A stretch of DNA of 64,000 bases, taken from the NCBI GenBank assembly GCA_013397935.1, contig VZRN01002950.1, positions 268,626 through 332,625 on the forward strand, written 5' to 3'. Below are positions 1 to 12,900 of this stretch, in pieces; position 1 is the first letter of the stretch; each line of letters starts with the position of its first letter. Below the pieces are notes generated by a model. That model had not been told where the DNA came from. It saw only the letters and a list, made by a program, of their open reading frames with translations, and searched no databases. The DNA comes from Dasyornis broadbenti (lineage: Eukaryota; Chordata; Aves; Passeriformes; Dasyornithidae). Made by a program: the position numbers and the translations under genes.

Positions 1-95
1 TTTCTGCTCCTTCCCCCCTTTCTCTTCTCCCCCTGCCCCTGGCCTTTCCATCCCCTCACCCCCATTTTTCACGGGGGGGCTTTTCGCTTTGCCAG

Positions 96-510
96 GGCAG
101 AGCGCGGTGACGCCGCGGCAGCCACCACGGAGAGGACACAGGACCCCCCCTTGGGCCCGCCATGCCCCTTTGAGGGGGTGGCCTGGACCCCGAGACCCCC
201 TCAAGGCCCCCCGCAGGGCTGCTTCGCCTGCATCGCCAAGCCCCCAGCTCTCCGGCAAGCTTCACCCGTCCTGTCTCCTTCTTCTGCCGTTTATCTCATG
301 GAGAGCAAGAGCTGCAAAGGGGACAGCCTGCGGCCAGCGGTCCCGTGCAAGCACTCGGTGGAGAAGAAGACGATGACCAACCCCACCACCGTCATCGAAA
401 TCTACCCTGACACCACCGAGGTGAACGACTACTATCTCTGGTCCATCTTCAACTTTGTATACCTCAACTTCTGCTGCCTCGGCTTCATCGCCTTGGCCTA
501 TTCACTGAAA
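96..510 (+). CDS. IFITM10: IFITM10, penultimate coding exon (gene partial at 5' side)
   Basis: This exon encodes most of a CD225/dispanin family protein (IFITM10, also called dispanin DSPA3). The frame is open from the 5' side, so the N-terminus, roughly 40 residues by comparison with the 228-residue human protein as I remember it, is encoded upstream of the window. Visible hallmarks are a PRPP...GCFAC segment, MESKS, EKKTMTNPTTVIEIYPDTTE, and the intramembrane segment YYLWSIFNFVYLNFCCLGF with the family's paired cysteines (codons 472-477), which are palmitoylation sites in related IFITMs. The acceptor is taken at 94/95 after a long pyrimidine tract; an AG five bases later is an alternative. 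The donor is AAA|GTGAGT at 510/511, phase 0. IFITM proteins sit in membranes with a cytosolic N-terminus. IFITM10 itself has no well-established function, and antiviral activity should not be assumed from its relatives. Identity is near certain; the 5' exon edge is less so. Confidence 0.93.
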
Positions 511-3500
511 GTGAGTACTGAGCGCGAGGCACGGGGTAAGGGCTGACCAGGCAGGGAGGAAGCGTTTGGGGGGTGTGCCCGATGTGAAACACATCTTTGC
601 CATCCAAAAGAGAGGCTGCAGACAATGGAGATGGGGATGAGAAGAGCTGAGGAGCCTGGGATGTTACTTCAGGTGGGGAAGAGGGGCTTTGACTTGTTCC
701 ATGCCCTCAGAGGCTCCTCTGTACCGCAGCAGGGTGACAGGCAGGCAACACAGGGCTGGCTTGGCTCATGCTGCACCTGCAGGCATGCCGGCACTAGGTC
801 CTTTATTTGGGATCCTGGCTGTTAGAGATCATCAGGATAGGACCCAGCAGCATTGGATGGTCAGGCAGGAACAGTCAGAAGCAGCCAGCCAGGATCAGCC
901 ATCAGCTGGCAAGTTGCAGAGGGTAAGAAGCTTACAAAGTGCAGGGCAATCCTGCCTGTTTCTTTCTTGCCCTCTCCCTAATTAAAATACCACAGCTCGT
1001 GGCCAGCTTCCCCCACCCCAAGCCCTGTAAATCCCAAAACAAGCCCTGGAGACCTGCCAGCATCATGGGAATGGTGAGGAGGTGGAAGCGTGCAGGAGGC
1101 TTCCCACAGTATCGGGGCTGGGGGGATACAGAGCTGTGTTGTTGGAGAGGATGATGGCGTGGAGCACAGCCCATGATGGGAATGGGACCAGGTTATTATT
1201 CCTGATAGCTGCAGGGGAGAGCAGCCCAGCAGGGATGGTGCCTGGCAAACAGGCAGCCCCTTGGCAGCTGCCAGGAGAGAGGGGCCTGGGCTGCCCTCCC
1301 CTTCCTTGCCTGCCAGATGCAAAACTCACTGAATGGATGTGCAGAGAGCCTGAGGCGGCTGGGTGGCCCGGAGAGGAGCTGGCTGATTTGTTTTGGCAGG
1401 CAGCATTTAGAGGAAGGCCAGGGTGCAGACAGGCTTCGTCACAGAAGCAGATCAATTAACCCCATATAGCTCCCGTGAGCTGGACTGTGAGCACCCAGCA
1501 CTGCAAGGAGGCTGCTCCCAATGCTGTCAGTGTCTCCATCAGAAAGGCTCAGGACCAAATCTATGGCCCCGTGTCCTCAGCTCACCCAGCACTGGCCATG
1601 CGGTGCCTGCCTCAGTTTCTCCTTCCCCAAAATGGGAGCCAAGCCCCCATCCATTGTTTTTGCAGGAGGCTTTGCTGCTGCCTAGGTGAGGCACTTAATA
1701 ACTTAAATCATGGTGGAGCGAAGCATTACCATGAACAGGATTGACGAAAGGGCAAATCCAGTCATCAGCAGCCTAACACCAGTGGGGAGAGCAAGTTCCT
1801 TAACGCTCCCCATACTTTATCCAGCAAGGGAAGAAAAAACTGGCTTCCTCCTTATTTTTTAAGCCTTTCCTTGTATTTGCCTTTAACAATTGACATCTTT
1901 CCTATGGAAGAGGCTGCCATGAGTATCTGGGAACATGTGGTCCCTTGCTGCTGCAACAGTGGGGGCAGGACAGCCTGAGAATGGGGCTGACCCATCCTTA
2001 GGTGACAGGATAGAGTATTGTCTGCCACCTGCAAAGTTTTTGGAGACTGGACCCTTCCCTATCCTTGACATGGGGTAGAAGAAAGGGCAAAGCCCAGAAG
2101 TAACCCAGCACCTTGTGCCGAAACAGAGGCGTGGGCTCGGCATCTGTCTGCACAGATCTAGAGGACATAAACTCAAGCATGAAAAATAGAGGCAGTGGTG
2201 AGGGAGGGCAAATGGGTAAATTTGATCCAAATGAGAGAAAGGAGAATAGAAGATGGCTGTCAAAAACCAGCCTTGGCTTTCAGACTGAGAAGGCGGTAGC
2301 TGATGGGATATAACCGTGGTACCCAAACAGAGGTAATGCTGAACGGGTAGAAATAACTCTGCTCTGGTTTTGGAGCTCCCCAGTGGCTGTGACTCTATGG
2401 CAGGGGGAAAATAGAAACAAACTGTCCCTCAGAGGCAGAGGACAGAGCTAGCAAGTGGCTGAAGGGATGCCAAGTGCTCTCATGAGCTGCAGTTGGGGTG
2501 GGTGGTAAAAGGCAATGCAGATGCTGGGGCAGATGCAGATCTGTCCTGGGGAAGACTGGAATGTTCAGAAAGGCAGGATCCTTACCCACAGCTACTACAG
2601 GGATCTTCACAACACTCTAGCCAGGATGGATGCTATGGTTATTTCACCAAAAGCATGTTTTTTTCTCTTTTACCGTCAATAATTCTTTTCCCAGAAATTC
2701 AGAGAAAACAGGAGCAAGAAATGCCCTGAGGACAGATGCCCCTTTTAACAGACTTCTCTCATTCCTCTGCAATTAAATGTAAACACATTTGAGCAGTAGA
2801 CACTTAAGTCCAGCCTTTCTAGGATGTCTGTGCTCTGAAGGGACCGACGAAGGTGCTGTGGGAGGGAGAAGAGTGTGGCTGCACCTTCCCCTCCCTGAGC
2901 CTCTGCTAGGACCCACCCCTGACAGCAGCGCCTTCAGCCAGTGGAACACAGGTTTCCTCAAGGGCCATCAGTGCACTGATGCCATTAAGTGGTTCCTGGG
3001 TTACAGCTTTTACATTTCTTTTAAATAACTGAAATGTCTAGCAACTTCAGGAATTACCGTTTTCATTATCAGAAATAGCATTTTCAATTCCCTGTCATAA
3101 AGGTCACCTGCTTCTGACAGATTCATACTGTTAGTAAAGCAGTATCTCCTGCAAGTCCCAAGTCCATGGGATGTTTCAGTATACATCTTAGCACACCCTA
3201 GTATTTCCTCTGGTTTCAGCAGCATAATGCCCACACTGAAAGACAGATATATCCTCAGTACACTTGAATATTACTGTAGAGCTGTCTCCTTCCTCATGCC
3301 CTATTTTATTGGTTTCAGCCACATCTGGGAAAACAGACATGTCTGCCTGGCCTTTTGCACACTAGCTACAGCCTCCTAGATTTCTTTCTGCAGGGAAATG
3401 CTATTTCATGGTGACAACCATTTACTAAAAAACGCCAAAACCCTCCACCCGAGCACCAAAGAATTTGTGAAGAAAGAAACACATGAAGTCAGGTGAGGGC

Positions 3501-6500
3501 AGAGACTGTGACATCCAAGGCAAGTACTGTGTGTGACAGATGTCGCAGCCAAGCACCCTGAACAGGAGTGTGGCAGCGTGCCTCATCTTTATTTACCCGC
3601 AGCAGGTCAGATCCTCAGCAAACACAGCTTGCTGGGCTGCAGTGGGGTCACACAACTCATGTATCGCTCCAGGGGTCAATTCTAGCATCTCAGGCTTCTC
3701 AAGGTCAGCCTCGCAGAGTGCAAGCAAGGCGCTCACATCTAATCATGTGTGCTGGATGCTGTGGGAGAAGAGATGAACAGCAGGACCAGGGAAGATAGAA
3801 ACCCTAAAGTAACCCTAACCCCAGCCCAGCACAGATAAAAGTATCACTCCAACAGCAACGCTGTGGATTCAGTTGGTTTTGATCAGAAGCAGATGTTGTG
3901 GTCTGATATTCAGCAGCTCCCTCCCTTCCCCTTTCCCATCTGCAAGTGGTAATGAATGATGCATCAGTGCCTGGTGGGAGGAGATCTCACTTCAGTTGTT
4001 CAGAGGTCTGTCTCTGGAGACTGTCGGGGTGAGCCAAGTCCTTCTCCGTACCCCTTGTGCCATGAGGCAGTAGATCAGAAGAGCTGGGATCTGAGATGAG
4101 CTGCAGTATGGGTGCCTCGCTGTGGCTGTACAGAGATGAAGATGCCAAGGAGTCTTGCTGGCTTTTTAAGCCTCACCAGCAGCCCACAGCATTGCTTGCA
4201 GATTTTTTCCTGCCCCTTGAGGTCATGGAAATATGCCAAGCTCTCTTGCCCACTCTCTGCCCAGCCCTTAGTACACAGCTGTGGGCACGACTGTTTGCCT
4301 TCCCCTCTTGCCACTTGTTGATCTTCCTTGTTTTGAGTGGAAGCAGACCAGCACAAATCCACAGCTATTTATTAACTCTGAGAAGCTGCCGCACCCAACC
4401 TCTAGGCTCTCATTCTGCTTTTCAAAAGGAGCAATGGTTTATGGAGGTGGGTGAAATGCAGGGGTGACAGCCCCATGATGCCAGTGCTGGTGTGGTGGAG
4501 GTACGTGGGCTGGAGAACTCTTGAGCAATTCACAGAACAAATAAATCCGAGGATCACCTCCAGAGCACCTTCTGTGTAGGGACACAGCTCTGCATAGAAA
4601 TAGGTTTACTGACAACCAGCTGTGGACTTCCAGGCTGCCTTAAAAACAGCCTCATTAGACTCATTATCAACAAACCATTCGTCTCCTTCTGCAAGCTGAG
4701 GCAGCACTTTTTACTAGAGCAGCGAGTTTACTGCTCCCAAAAATGAGAGGTGCTGAGCCTAAGGGCAGAGAGAGGGGAGGTGACTGCTGGGGAAGGGAGT
4801 GGGCTGGAAGGAGCCAAGGGGAGCACTTGGAGAGAGGAAGCAGAAGGTAAAACCCCAAGGAAACAAAGGGCAGAGGACAGTGATAAGAGGGAGGAGAGAA
4901 AGAACCCCTGGACACTGGCATTCTGGAGGTGTGGGAGGACACAGTGAGATGGAGAGATTGGAAGACAAGGTGAGCAGCAGGGAGGTGACAGCCAAGTACA
5001 GATGGATGTAAAAGCCACCGCCACCTTTTCTTGGTGGGAGAGGAGAGGAGAAAGGTTTGCATGTTGGAGCACAAAAGGTGGCTGTGTTTCATGGAAGGAC
5101 AGGCATGGAAGAATAAAGAAATTGTTGAAGTTGCCAACCTGGATCAGAGGTGAGCTCTGCCTTGTCAGATCCCTTGGGGGGGATCTCCAAAGAGGCCACC
5201 ACGCGTTCTTGGAGGTTCCCAGGGAGCCCCCAGTCAGCAGATGTAATTATCCTCACACCCCAGTCATCTCAGTACAAAGCAGGGCCAAAAATCCCCATCC
5301 AGTTTTATACAAGGTGAGTGGGGTCAAAGTGATGATGAGAAGAGTCTGTGGCTAAAGAAACACCACACCTGGCTTTGGGTGGGGGTTCAGCCTTATGACC
5401 TTGAGGACCTGTCCCTCACCATGCTTCATCTCTCTGGCTAGGGAAGGAGTCAGCTTCCCGGGCTCCCAGAAGCTCGTGCACCAGCTGCCAGCACATTATC
5501 ATGATGGTGGCCACAGGAGCATGAAAATAGGGAAAGCTGAAGCTGGACTATAAGAAAGACACCAGCATCTCCTTAAGGACAAAGCAGGGAAGGATCTGAA
5601 ATACTTATCTGCTCTCCAGGAGAACTCCTCCAGAGCTTGGCTCAGTTGCCACAGCAGGACATTAAAGGGAGACATTTGGAAGCATCTGGGGGTGCAAGGC
5701 CATGCAGGAGGAGGCGAGGCTGCCCTGGAGAGATGTGGGAGGCTGGAGCTGTGAGTGGTTTGTAAGGAGAAATTCCTTTTCCTTGCACTTTTATGCCACA
5801 GGGGCCCTTGCACTTGTCTGGCGCTTAGAGGCTGCATTGCAATAGAAATGATGATGGACAATCACAGATGATTTGCGTGAGGGTGACTATTGACGCCATA
5901 GGGGCTGGGAGGAGTGTGTGGGTGGAACCAGCTGGAGGTGCAGGAAGAGGAGGCAGCTGGGTATCCTTTGGTAGGAGTCGAAGGCAGCCATCACACCATC
6001 ATTTGGACCTAAACAACAGGAAAGTGAAGAGATGGAAGGGGCAAAAAAAAAAGGGAAATGTGAGGAAATGGTGGCACTGAGGAGAGGGCAGCCCTAGGCA
6101 CTCCTTACCACAGATGCTCAGTAGCAGCAGCATGGCTGGAGCAGGGCCAAAGGGAGAGCCATGGGAAAGTCAAGGAGAAGTGCTGGTGAAGTGTGTTGTG
6201 GGAAAGAGCTAAGCACCAGTCACGAGGGTGAGCTGGTGTCAGGTGGGAGATGCTTCTGGGAGAGGCTGCTGGGAGCACTGGAGAAGGCTGAACATGGAAA
6301 TTAGGGTTGTAGGGTGCCACAGGGACAGGAGGAACAGGAGGTGAGGAGTAGGAGAGAGCTCCTGGGGCCAAGAGGAACTAGTCCCACAAAGGTAAAGTGG
6401 CTTGGCTGCAGCGGGTTGTAGAGCTCGGTGTGCTGGCCATGCCGGTCTGCTGGAGAAACCTCAGTCTGCCTGGTAAATGCCAGCTTGCCTGTGGCAGAGA

Positions 6501-9032
6501 GCACTGGGTTACAGGGGAGGAAGGGGCAAAAGGCATTTGCTCCGTGTAGGTTTTGCCTGAGGCAGCCCCACTGCTGGGAAAAGTGTGTGAGAGCTTCAAA
6601 GAGTCTGCTGGGAGCAGCACGAGGGATTTCTGGCCTGAATCCAGCACCTCTGGGGCTTCTCACCAGCGCGTGAGGAGGTGCCAAATGCCTGGTACTGCTG
6701 AGCCCAGGGGTTTTTGGGAGGATGTTAAACTTACTGAATAATTTCAAATGTGAGTCATCCCGGACACTCAGCTGACAAAGAAAGGCATGTGGGCTCCCAT
6801 GCTGCTGGCTTGCTGCCTTCCCAGAGATCATCTCCTCTGCTGAGAGCTCCAGCCAAGCATGCCCCAAAGACATATGCAGTTTGTGATTGTCCCCTCTTCT
6901 CAATCCCAGAAGGATGCTGAGCTGAGCACGCCACAGCAGAGGAGATGGTAGATGGCCCCAGCTCCAGGTACAGACTCCCACGAGGAAGGCACATCAGAAG
7001 CTGAGGACACAGCACTGTTTGATTTAATACAAGTATGAAAAAGGCACTCGTCTGTGTGCCTGCCAGCACTGGATTCTGTGAACTTCATGCCAACAGCAGC
7101 TTCCCTACCCACAGTTCAGAAGATCAGGGGGTGCTTGTGCAGAGAGATCCTCATTGGTGTGATGGAGAAGAGGAATGTTGCTTGAGATTTGGTTTTGGAG
7201 GCCCCATGAACCAGCATGGCTCAGTGGGAATAAGGGGTTCAGCAACCCTTCCTCATGTCCAGCAGGTTGCAGAAAGCTTTCAGGACAGCCCTGTGAGCAA
7301 GCACTGCAGGAGGAAGAGAGAAAAAGTCCATAAGATGTGGTCTGAATCCATTGCAGAGTCTTTTCGGAAAGCTCCAGATCGATAAAAGGCTTTTAATATT
7401 CCTTGGTCTGACTCTGGTGCTGGTTTTGCAGCCTGCCACCAACATCCCATGTCCAGCTGGCAGTGCCCAGCAGGGCTCTCAGTGCTGGCAGCAGGGCAGG
7501 CAAAGGGCTCACAGCCCTGCTCCCCAGAACCCCCACCCGAGAGCAGGCAGTGGAGCAGGCCCTGCCACATCCTGGGCACCCCCCTTGGATATGGGAAATG
7601 GATAAGGGGTCAAGTCCCCTCGACCTTTTGTCCCACATCCTTGTGGCTCCAGCAGCCTGAGTCTGCTCAGCGCTGGCTGAAGGGGTAGCCTGGGGACAGG
7701 GACATATCCTTGCGAGGAGCCACTGGAATCTGACCCCTCCTCTGCTGGGATCATACTGCAGAGCTGCTGCTGGTGGACAGTGCCATCAGCTGCCTGGCTG
7801 TGCCATCACTGCCTGCCTGGCTGTGCTGTCACTACCTGGCTGTGCCATCCACTGCCTCGTAGTACCATCTCTGCCTGCTGGTAGCATCATTGCCTGGCTG
7901 TGCCATCTGCTGCCTTGCAATGCCGTCGTTGCCTTACAGTGCCATGTGCTGCCTTGCTATGCCTTCTGCTGCCTGGCAGTGCCATCCACTGCCTGGTAGT
8001 GCCATGTGCTGCCTTGCTATGCCTTCTGCTGCCTGGCAGTGCCATCCACTGCCTGGTAATGCCACATGCTGCCTAGTAATGCTACTGCTGCCTGGCAGTG
8101 TCATCTGCTGCCTTGCAGTGCCATCTGCTGCCTGGTAATGCTGTCGCTAGTATGCTGGTAATGCCTGCTAGTGGCATTGCTGCCTGGCACTGCCGTGCCC
8201 GGCAGTGCCATGCCCTGCCCGGCAACCTGGAGGAGGTGGGGACAAGCCAGTGACATGGACAAGCACAATCACTGCCCACTGCAAAGCTGTCCCAAAGAAA
8301 GCCCATAAAAGTTCTATCCCGCAGGATAATGAAGGGAGCAGACTGTGCTGTCAGAACAGAAAACTGCCTGTGGCAGAGATGCTACACAAGCCGCATAAGA
8401 TCTGCAAGAGGAAAGGAACTCATTAACCCAGGACTGCTTAATATGCTGGAGGCTCAGTGTGCAACCCTGGAGCTGCAGTCGGATGCCGTGCCAGGTTTCA
8501 CCCGCTCAGCCCCTCAGTGCAGATGGAGGCACGGGGATGCACACCGAAACTGCAGCCAGCCTTCTCCCCTGTGGGCTGGGTGAGCCGAAGCCTGGTGCTG
8601 CAGGGCCAGGGGGCTATTACATGGTGGGAACTGTGTGTTTAGTGCCCATATGCCTGCAGTACACAATGGCATCTCAGTTCCCTTGTGCACCCTCCGGATC
8701 AAAATTACATTGCTCTGCTCCGGGGACCATGGGGACCTGGTTCACCTGATTGGTAACAGCGATGGGTCACTCTTCCAGGTCTTCCTCTGCTCCCAGGAAT
8801 TTCCAGCCCATAGGTATTACAGTGCTTGGCTTCACAAGCTCAACCCATAGCAGAGACAGGGTGCAAACCTGACCTCAGGGTGTTTTATGGCACCCCAAGT
8901 GCTCAAAGACACCCTCATCTGCTGTACAGGGAACCAGGTACAGCTGCATTGAGTTTTGTGGCTGTTGCTTGAAAGAAGTTACGTCTTTCATATATGTTGC
9001 AATTATTTTATTTAATTATCTTTTTGTCTCAG
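511..9032 (+). other. IFITM10: IFITM10 last intron
   Basis: An 8.5 kb intron bounded by GTGAGT (511) and a TTTTTGTCTCAG acceptor (9031-9032). It is moderately GC-rich and CpG-poor. I see no coding exon in it. Open frames on both strands lack codon conservation or splice context that I can recognise. The only clear internal structure is the tandem array near 7.8-8.2 kb, listed separately. Confidence 0.85.
7770..8228. repeat. Minisatellite, about 20-bp unit with 60-bp higher-order period
   Basis: A tandem array of roughly 20-bp units of the form TGCTGCCTGGCAGTGCCATC, degenerate at both ends. In the middle, about 60 bp repeats almost perfectly: the blocks at about 7939-7998 and 7999-8058 are nearly identical. 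This shows that three 20-bp units were later amplified together. It lies inside the IFITM10 intron. Reading it as protein gives a repetitive CCLAMPSAAWQCHPLPG-like string, a by-product of the DNA repeat and not a gene. Confidence 0.9.
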
Positions 9033-9182
9033 GTCCGGGATAAGAAACTCCTCAATGACTTAAATGGAGCAGTCGAAGATGCCAAGACAGCCCGGCTTTT
9101 TAACATCACCAGCTCAGCCCTTGCCACCTTCTGTATCATCCTCATCTTCATCTTTCTGCGATACCCTCTCACTGACTACTGA
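9033..9182 (+). CDS. IFITM10: IFITM10, last coding exon
   Basis: This exon encodes the last 49 residues plus the TGA stop. It starts with VRDKKLLNDLNGAVEDAK, the conserved CD225 cytoplasmic loop. A C-terminal transmembrane helix follows (about SSALATFCIILIFIFL), then the short tail RYPLTDY, which is characteristic of IFITM10. The acceptor AG is at 9031-9032, and phase 0 joins directly to the exon ending at 510, giving the continuous family sequence AYSLK-VRDKK. Together the two exons give 187 residues of the protein. Confidence 0.95.
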   Translation, partial: VRDKKLLNDLNGAVEDAKTARLFNITSSALATFCIILIFIFLRYPLTDY

Positions 9183-9915
9183 GTGAGGCCAACAGCAGCT
9201 GCCGCCGCCAAAATGCCTCTACGCCAGAAGTGTCTGCAGTTTCTTGTAGCAAGGACACACAAAACAAACCAACCACTACACCTTGATTGCCAAAAAAAAA
9301 AAAGTCAATTAAATACATAAATAAAAGTCTAATTAGTTTATCAGCCCAGCTGAGCATACCCTCCTTGCCCTGAAATGGTATGTGAACTGCTGAAGGAAAG
9401 GGTCTCACTCTTACACGTGTACAGGAGGAAAAACAGACCAAGGAATACTTATTTTATGGCCAACATGCTGTGTGAAAAGAGTGTGCAAAGCCCAGAGCTA
9501 TGCACATGTAGTGGCAGACAGTTGAACTCTAGGGAGCAGTGAGGTCCTGTGGAGCTGGAGACACATACAGTGATGGATGGGGATCATGGCAGGGCTGGGT
9601 CACAACATATCAGGTGTGTTCAGACCACCCCACCACCCCCAGCTTGTGGGGGTTTCTTTTCCTTTTCTTCTTTTGAATTTCATCCACTGGTTCAAACAAC
9701 TCCAACCCCTGGAGAGCTGAAGGTGTTAGGAAGTTCATGCTGGGGAGCCCCAAAGCCTCCAGAGAAACCCGAAAGTGTTAAAGGGCAGGTTTCTCCTTGG
9801 GATCTCCCAGCAGTGCTGAGAGGGAAGGCACCTTCTGGAGAACTCGCCTAAGCCACCTAAGTGGAGTGCTACTGTATTTCTGTAAACAGTCAATAAAAAG
9901 ATACCTCTGATATAT
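9183..9915 (+). other. IFITM10: IFITM10 3' UTR
   Basis: This is the region after the stop codon. An A-rich tract (9293-9303) and a first AATAAA (9320-9325) could support a short form. A second AATAAA at 9892-9897, just after TGTAAACAGTC, is the more likely main polyadenylation signal and would give a 3' UTR of about 0.73 kb. The end point is inferred from the signal, not from transcript data. Confidence 0.6.
9892..9897 (+). terminator. Candidate polyadenylation signal of IFITM10
   Basis: A canonical AATAAA hexamer about 0.7 kb after the IFITM10 stop codon, with T/G-containing sequence following within 30-40 bases. Cleavage near 9910-9920 is inferred. Confidence 0.55.
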
Positions 9916-12900
9916 GATGCTGCTGGGTTAATTCCTTCCTTAGCAGGGCTGGGCTCTTGGTGTCTATGGGCTGGCAAGAGAAAATGCAAATGTCACCAGC
10001 AGCTGCTTGGGAGAGATTTAAAGGAGTGAGGGATGCTGCTGCAGGTCGGGGCTGCATGCAGCCGTGAAGGAGAGCACAGACCCAGATTTAAGAGCAGAGA
10101 CCTCAGTGACTCCTTGACGGAAGATCTATGGCAAGTAAGCAAAGGCAGCTGAGCGGGCAGGGCTCCCCTCCCCTGCTAGGGCCAACGTTGAAGAGAGAAA
10201 TAAATCGCCACAGGCTGAACCTGCTGCTACTGCAGCACTTCCCAGGGTCATTACGAAGAGCCAGATTTCAGAGACGACGCACGTTTGCCACTGAAAGAGG
10301 CAGGAGCTCAGAGCCCTGCCTGATAGCTGCCTGCGGTGCTGCAAATCAACACACTTAATTTTGAAAACACCCATAAATGAATGGCAAGACCAGAACTAAA
10401 ATATAGCCTATCAGCCCCTCTGACCTTTCATCTCATCTCATATGCCACAGCTGCCTCATCTTTTTCCAGCTGTCAGATGACCTTATGCCAAGGGACACCA
10501 ATCACTGCAGACCAGCCATGGAGCTGGGAGATGGCACCAGGATCCACCTTTGCACCCACCCTGAAAGCAAAGGTGAAGCAAGAGATGGGGAATGCAGACA
10601 GGCTGTCATGAGACACTTCATCGTCTGCTGAGTGCATGGTTTAACCAGCAGGTCTCTGGGCTGTGTTCAGTGAGGGTTTTGCCATAGTGAGATGTGGGAA
10701 CAGATCATGAAGATGCTTCCCTGAAAGCCTCATGAGATGTCACGTCCTTCCTGCTCAGGTCTCCACACCTTACACCCTGTCTGGGCTTCATTTATAGGGA
10801 GAGCTATGGGCAGAAAGACCTGCAGTCCTCCCTGGTCCCCACTCACTGGAGGGCATTTTCACACCAGACCAGATCAGGGATCTGTTTTGCAATGAAATTT
10901 TGGTTTGCAGTACGGTGTATGTTGCCCTGAAAGTATCTCAGCCATGAACAGCTCTATGATCACTCATTCAGAGGTCAATAATCTTCTCAACCTCTTTTGG
11001 TTGCTTCTTGCTGCCTTCCCTGAAGGAACACCTGAGGAATCATCAGTGTTTCCATTCTAACATATGTAGGGCTATGGCCAGTCTTTGTCCCAGGCAGAGG
11101 TAGAGGGTGGCCTGTCATGACGGTAATGCCCCCAAAGAGGGTACAGCCAAAATGACCCACCGTGCAGCCACCCTGAACTGGCACCTGGTAATTGGAGCAA
11201 ATTATATCCCACTAGGACAGTGCTACCTTAGGCAAGACCCAGACCAGTCACCTCATGATCCTCTGAGGTTAGGAGAGGCACAGAGATGAGGTTGTATCCC
11301 CTTTTCCCTCCCCTTGTACCTGCACCAAGCTCACATTGGCTGTGTCTGAGGTCTTGGCTTGGTATCCTTCCCCATCACACCTCTCAAGCTTTGCAGCCCA
11401 AACACAAGTGCAGCTGGATGGGCTCTGGGGATAACTCAGACAGGGTCACCATGTGGGCAGTGCCAGGGGTTCCAAGCTGCAGGCTTAGATCCTTGTGGGA
11501 CCCACGTCCTGGCATCTCTGGCAATAATGACTGCATTCCTTTCTGTGAGCTGGGACTCATGTGAACCACACTGCATGTGCTTTTGCACTCAGAGACTATC
11601 CCCAGCTCTAGGAAATCTTGAAGGGACAATGCCACCGTCCCCATCTCCTGTGCTACACAGGAGAGAGCCACCCTGCTTGGCACGCAGGCATGGCGCTGCA
11701 TGATAAAGGCAGAGCTGACACAAAACTGGAAGTGACCCAAAGCCAGCCTTTTCTACATTTAACAAGTGTGACAAATGAGTTATCATCATCCCTTCCCCTG
11801 AAGGACCATCTTATCTGCAGGAAAATGGATGCTGGTTTAATGAACCAGGGGGAATATTGAGCTGACTCAGCAGCATTTTTTGAATATATAAACCATCACG
11901 GATGGAGAAAGAGGGCTATTATTAGTAGCCATCATATTTATTGTTTGTCACCCACACTGTAGGAAGTGAAATCGCTGTGCTGCAGCAGGTTGGAGGTCCA
12001 CCCAGACCTGCCACGGACAAGAACAGGGTAGCAAGAAGGCTACAGTAACCCTGTGCTTGGAGGATGGGATGACTGACCCCAGCAGATGCTCAGCTCCACC
12101 ACAGCCCTCACGTCAGCTCCACCTGCACCTCTGGGCTGGAGGGCAGCAAAGCTCCTGTGCTCTCCCTTCCTCTCTCTTAGTGTCTCCCCTTCATTTTAAT
12201 GGAGTCCCTCCAAACCCCCAAAATGGGGGGGGAAAGGGGGACACGTAGATTTCCAAGCTTGTTTAGGAGGAAAAAAATTATGTATTCACACATGGGTCTT
12301 CCAAGTGCTGCAGCATCAAGGTATTCAGCATTCATTTTTCATCTTGTCAGTGTCAGGGAACCCCAAATTGAGACAGAAAAACTACATCCGCATTTACTGT
12401 CAGGCAAGTACATACCAGATTGCACCAACTGTGCTGTTAAGTGAAAGAAAGAACTTTTTTCATTTTGAGGGAACAAGGGAAAGAAAAGCAGGAGCCAAAT
12501 CCGACAAGTCCTCTAATTGCCTTTTTTTTTTTTTTTAATTTTGCAAGAAAATTCTGGAAATTCAGGTTTTGCCAAGGCTGACACCCGACGCGGCAGAAGG
12601 CAGGCTTTCAAGAGTTGCTTCTCTGCCTTTTCACTTCTGCCACTCACAACGTCGCGCTGCGCTCCCAAATCGCACTTTTTTTTGGCTGCGAAGCCGCAGC
12701 CTCTGTTGCGCTCCGCGGCGGGAGGGAAAACTGTGAGGAGGGAGTGGAAGGGAGGAACAGCCGAACGCAGCTTGAGAAGCATCTTTTGAGATGGGGAAGA
12801 ACTGTCGGTCACGTTGCCATTTACAGACTTAATTGTATTCCTTTGGGAAACTGAGCCTGACAGCTTGATGAGGATTGCTTTTTGCTTTTTGTTTAGCTCG

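Noticed and set aside
3801..3822. Two CCCTAA hexamers resembling telomeric repeats
   Set aside because: Only two copies and not in tandem; chance.
4667..5137. 156-codon Ser/Leu/Pro-rich - strand frame
   Set aside because: Reflects purine-rich + strand sequence (GGAGAGG-type runs), not a protein.
6301..6981. 226-codon - strand open frame in the IFITM10 intron
   Set aside because: It starts at GTG, with the first ATG some 37 codons later. It has no recognisable domain, biased composition or splice signals. The length is unusual for non-CpG sequence, but not enough to call a gene.
7890..8138. Cysteine/tryptophan-rich repetitive 82-codon frame
   Set aside because: Direct translation of the minisatellite; no gene structure.
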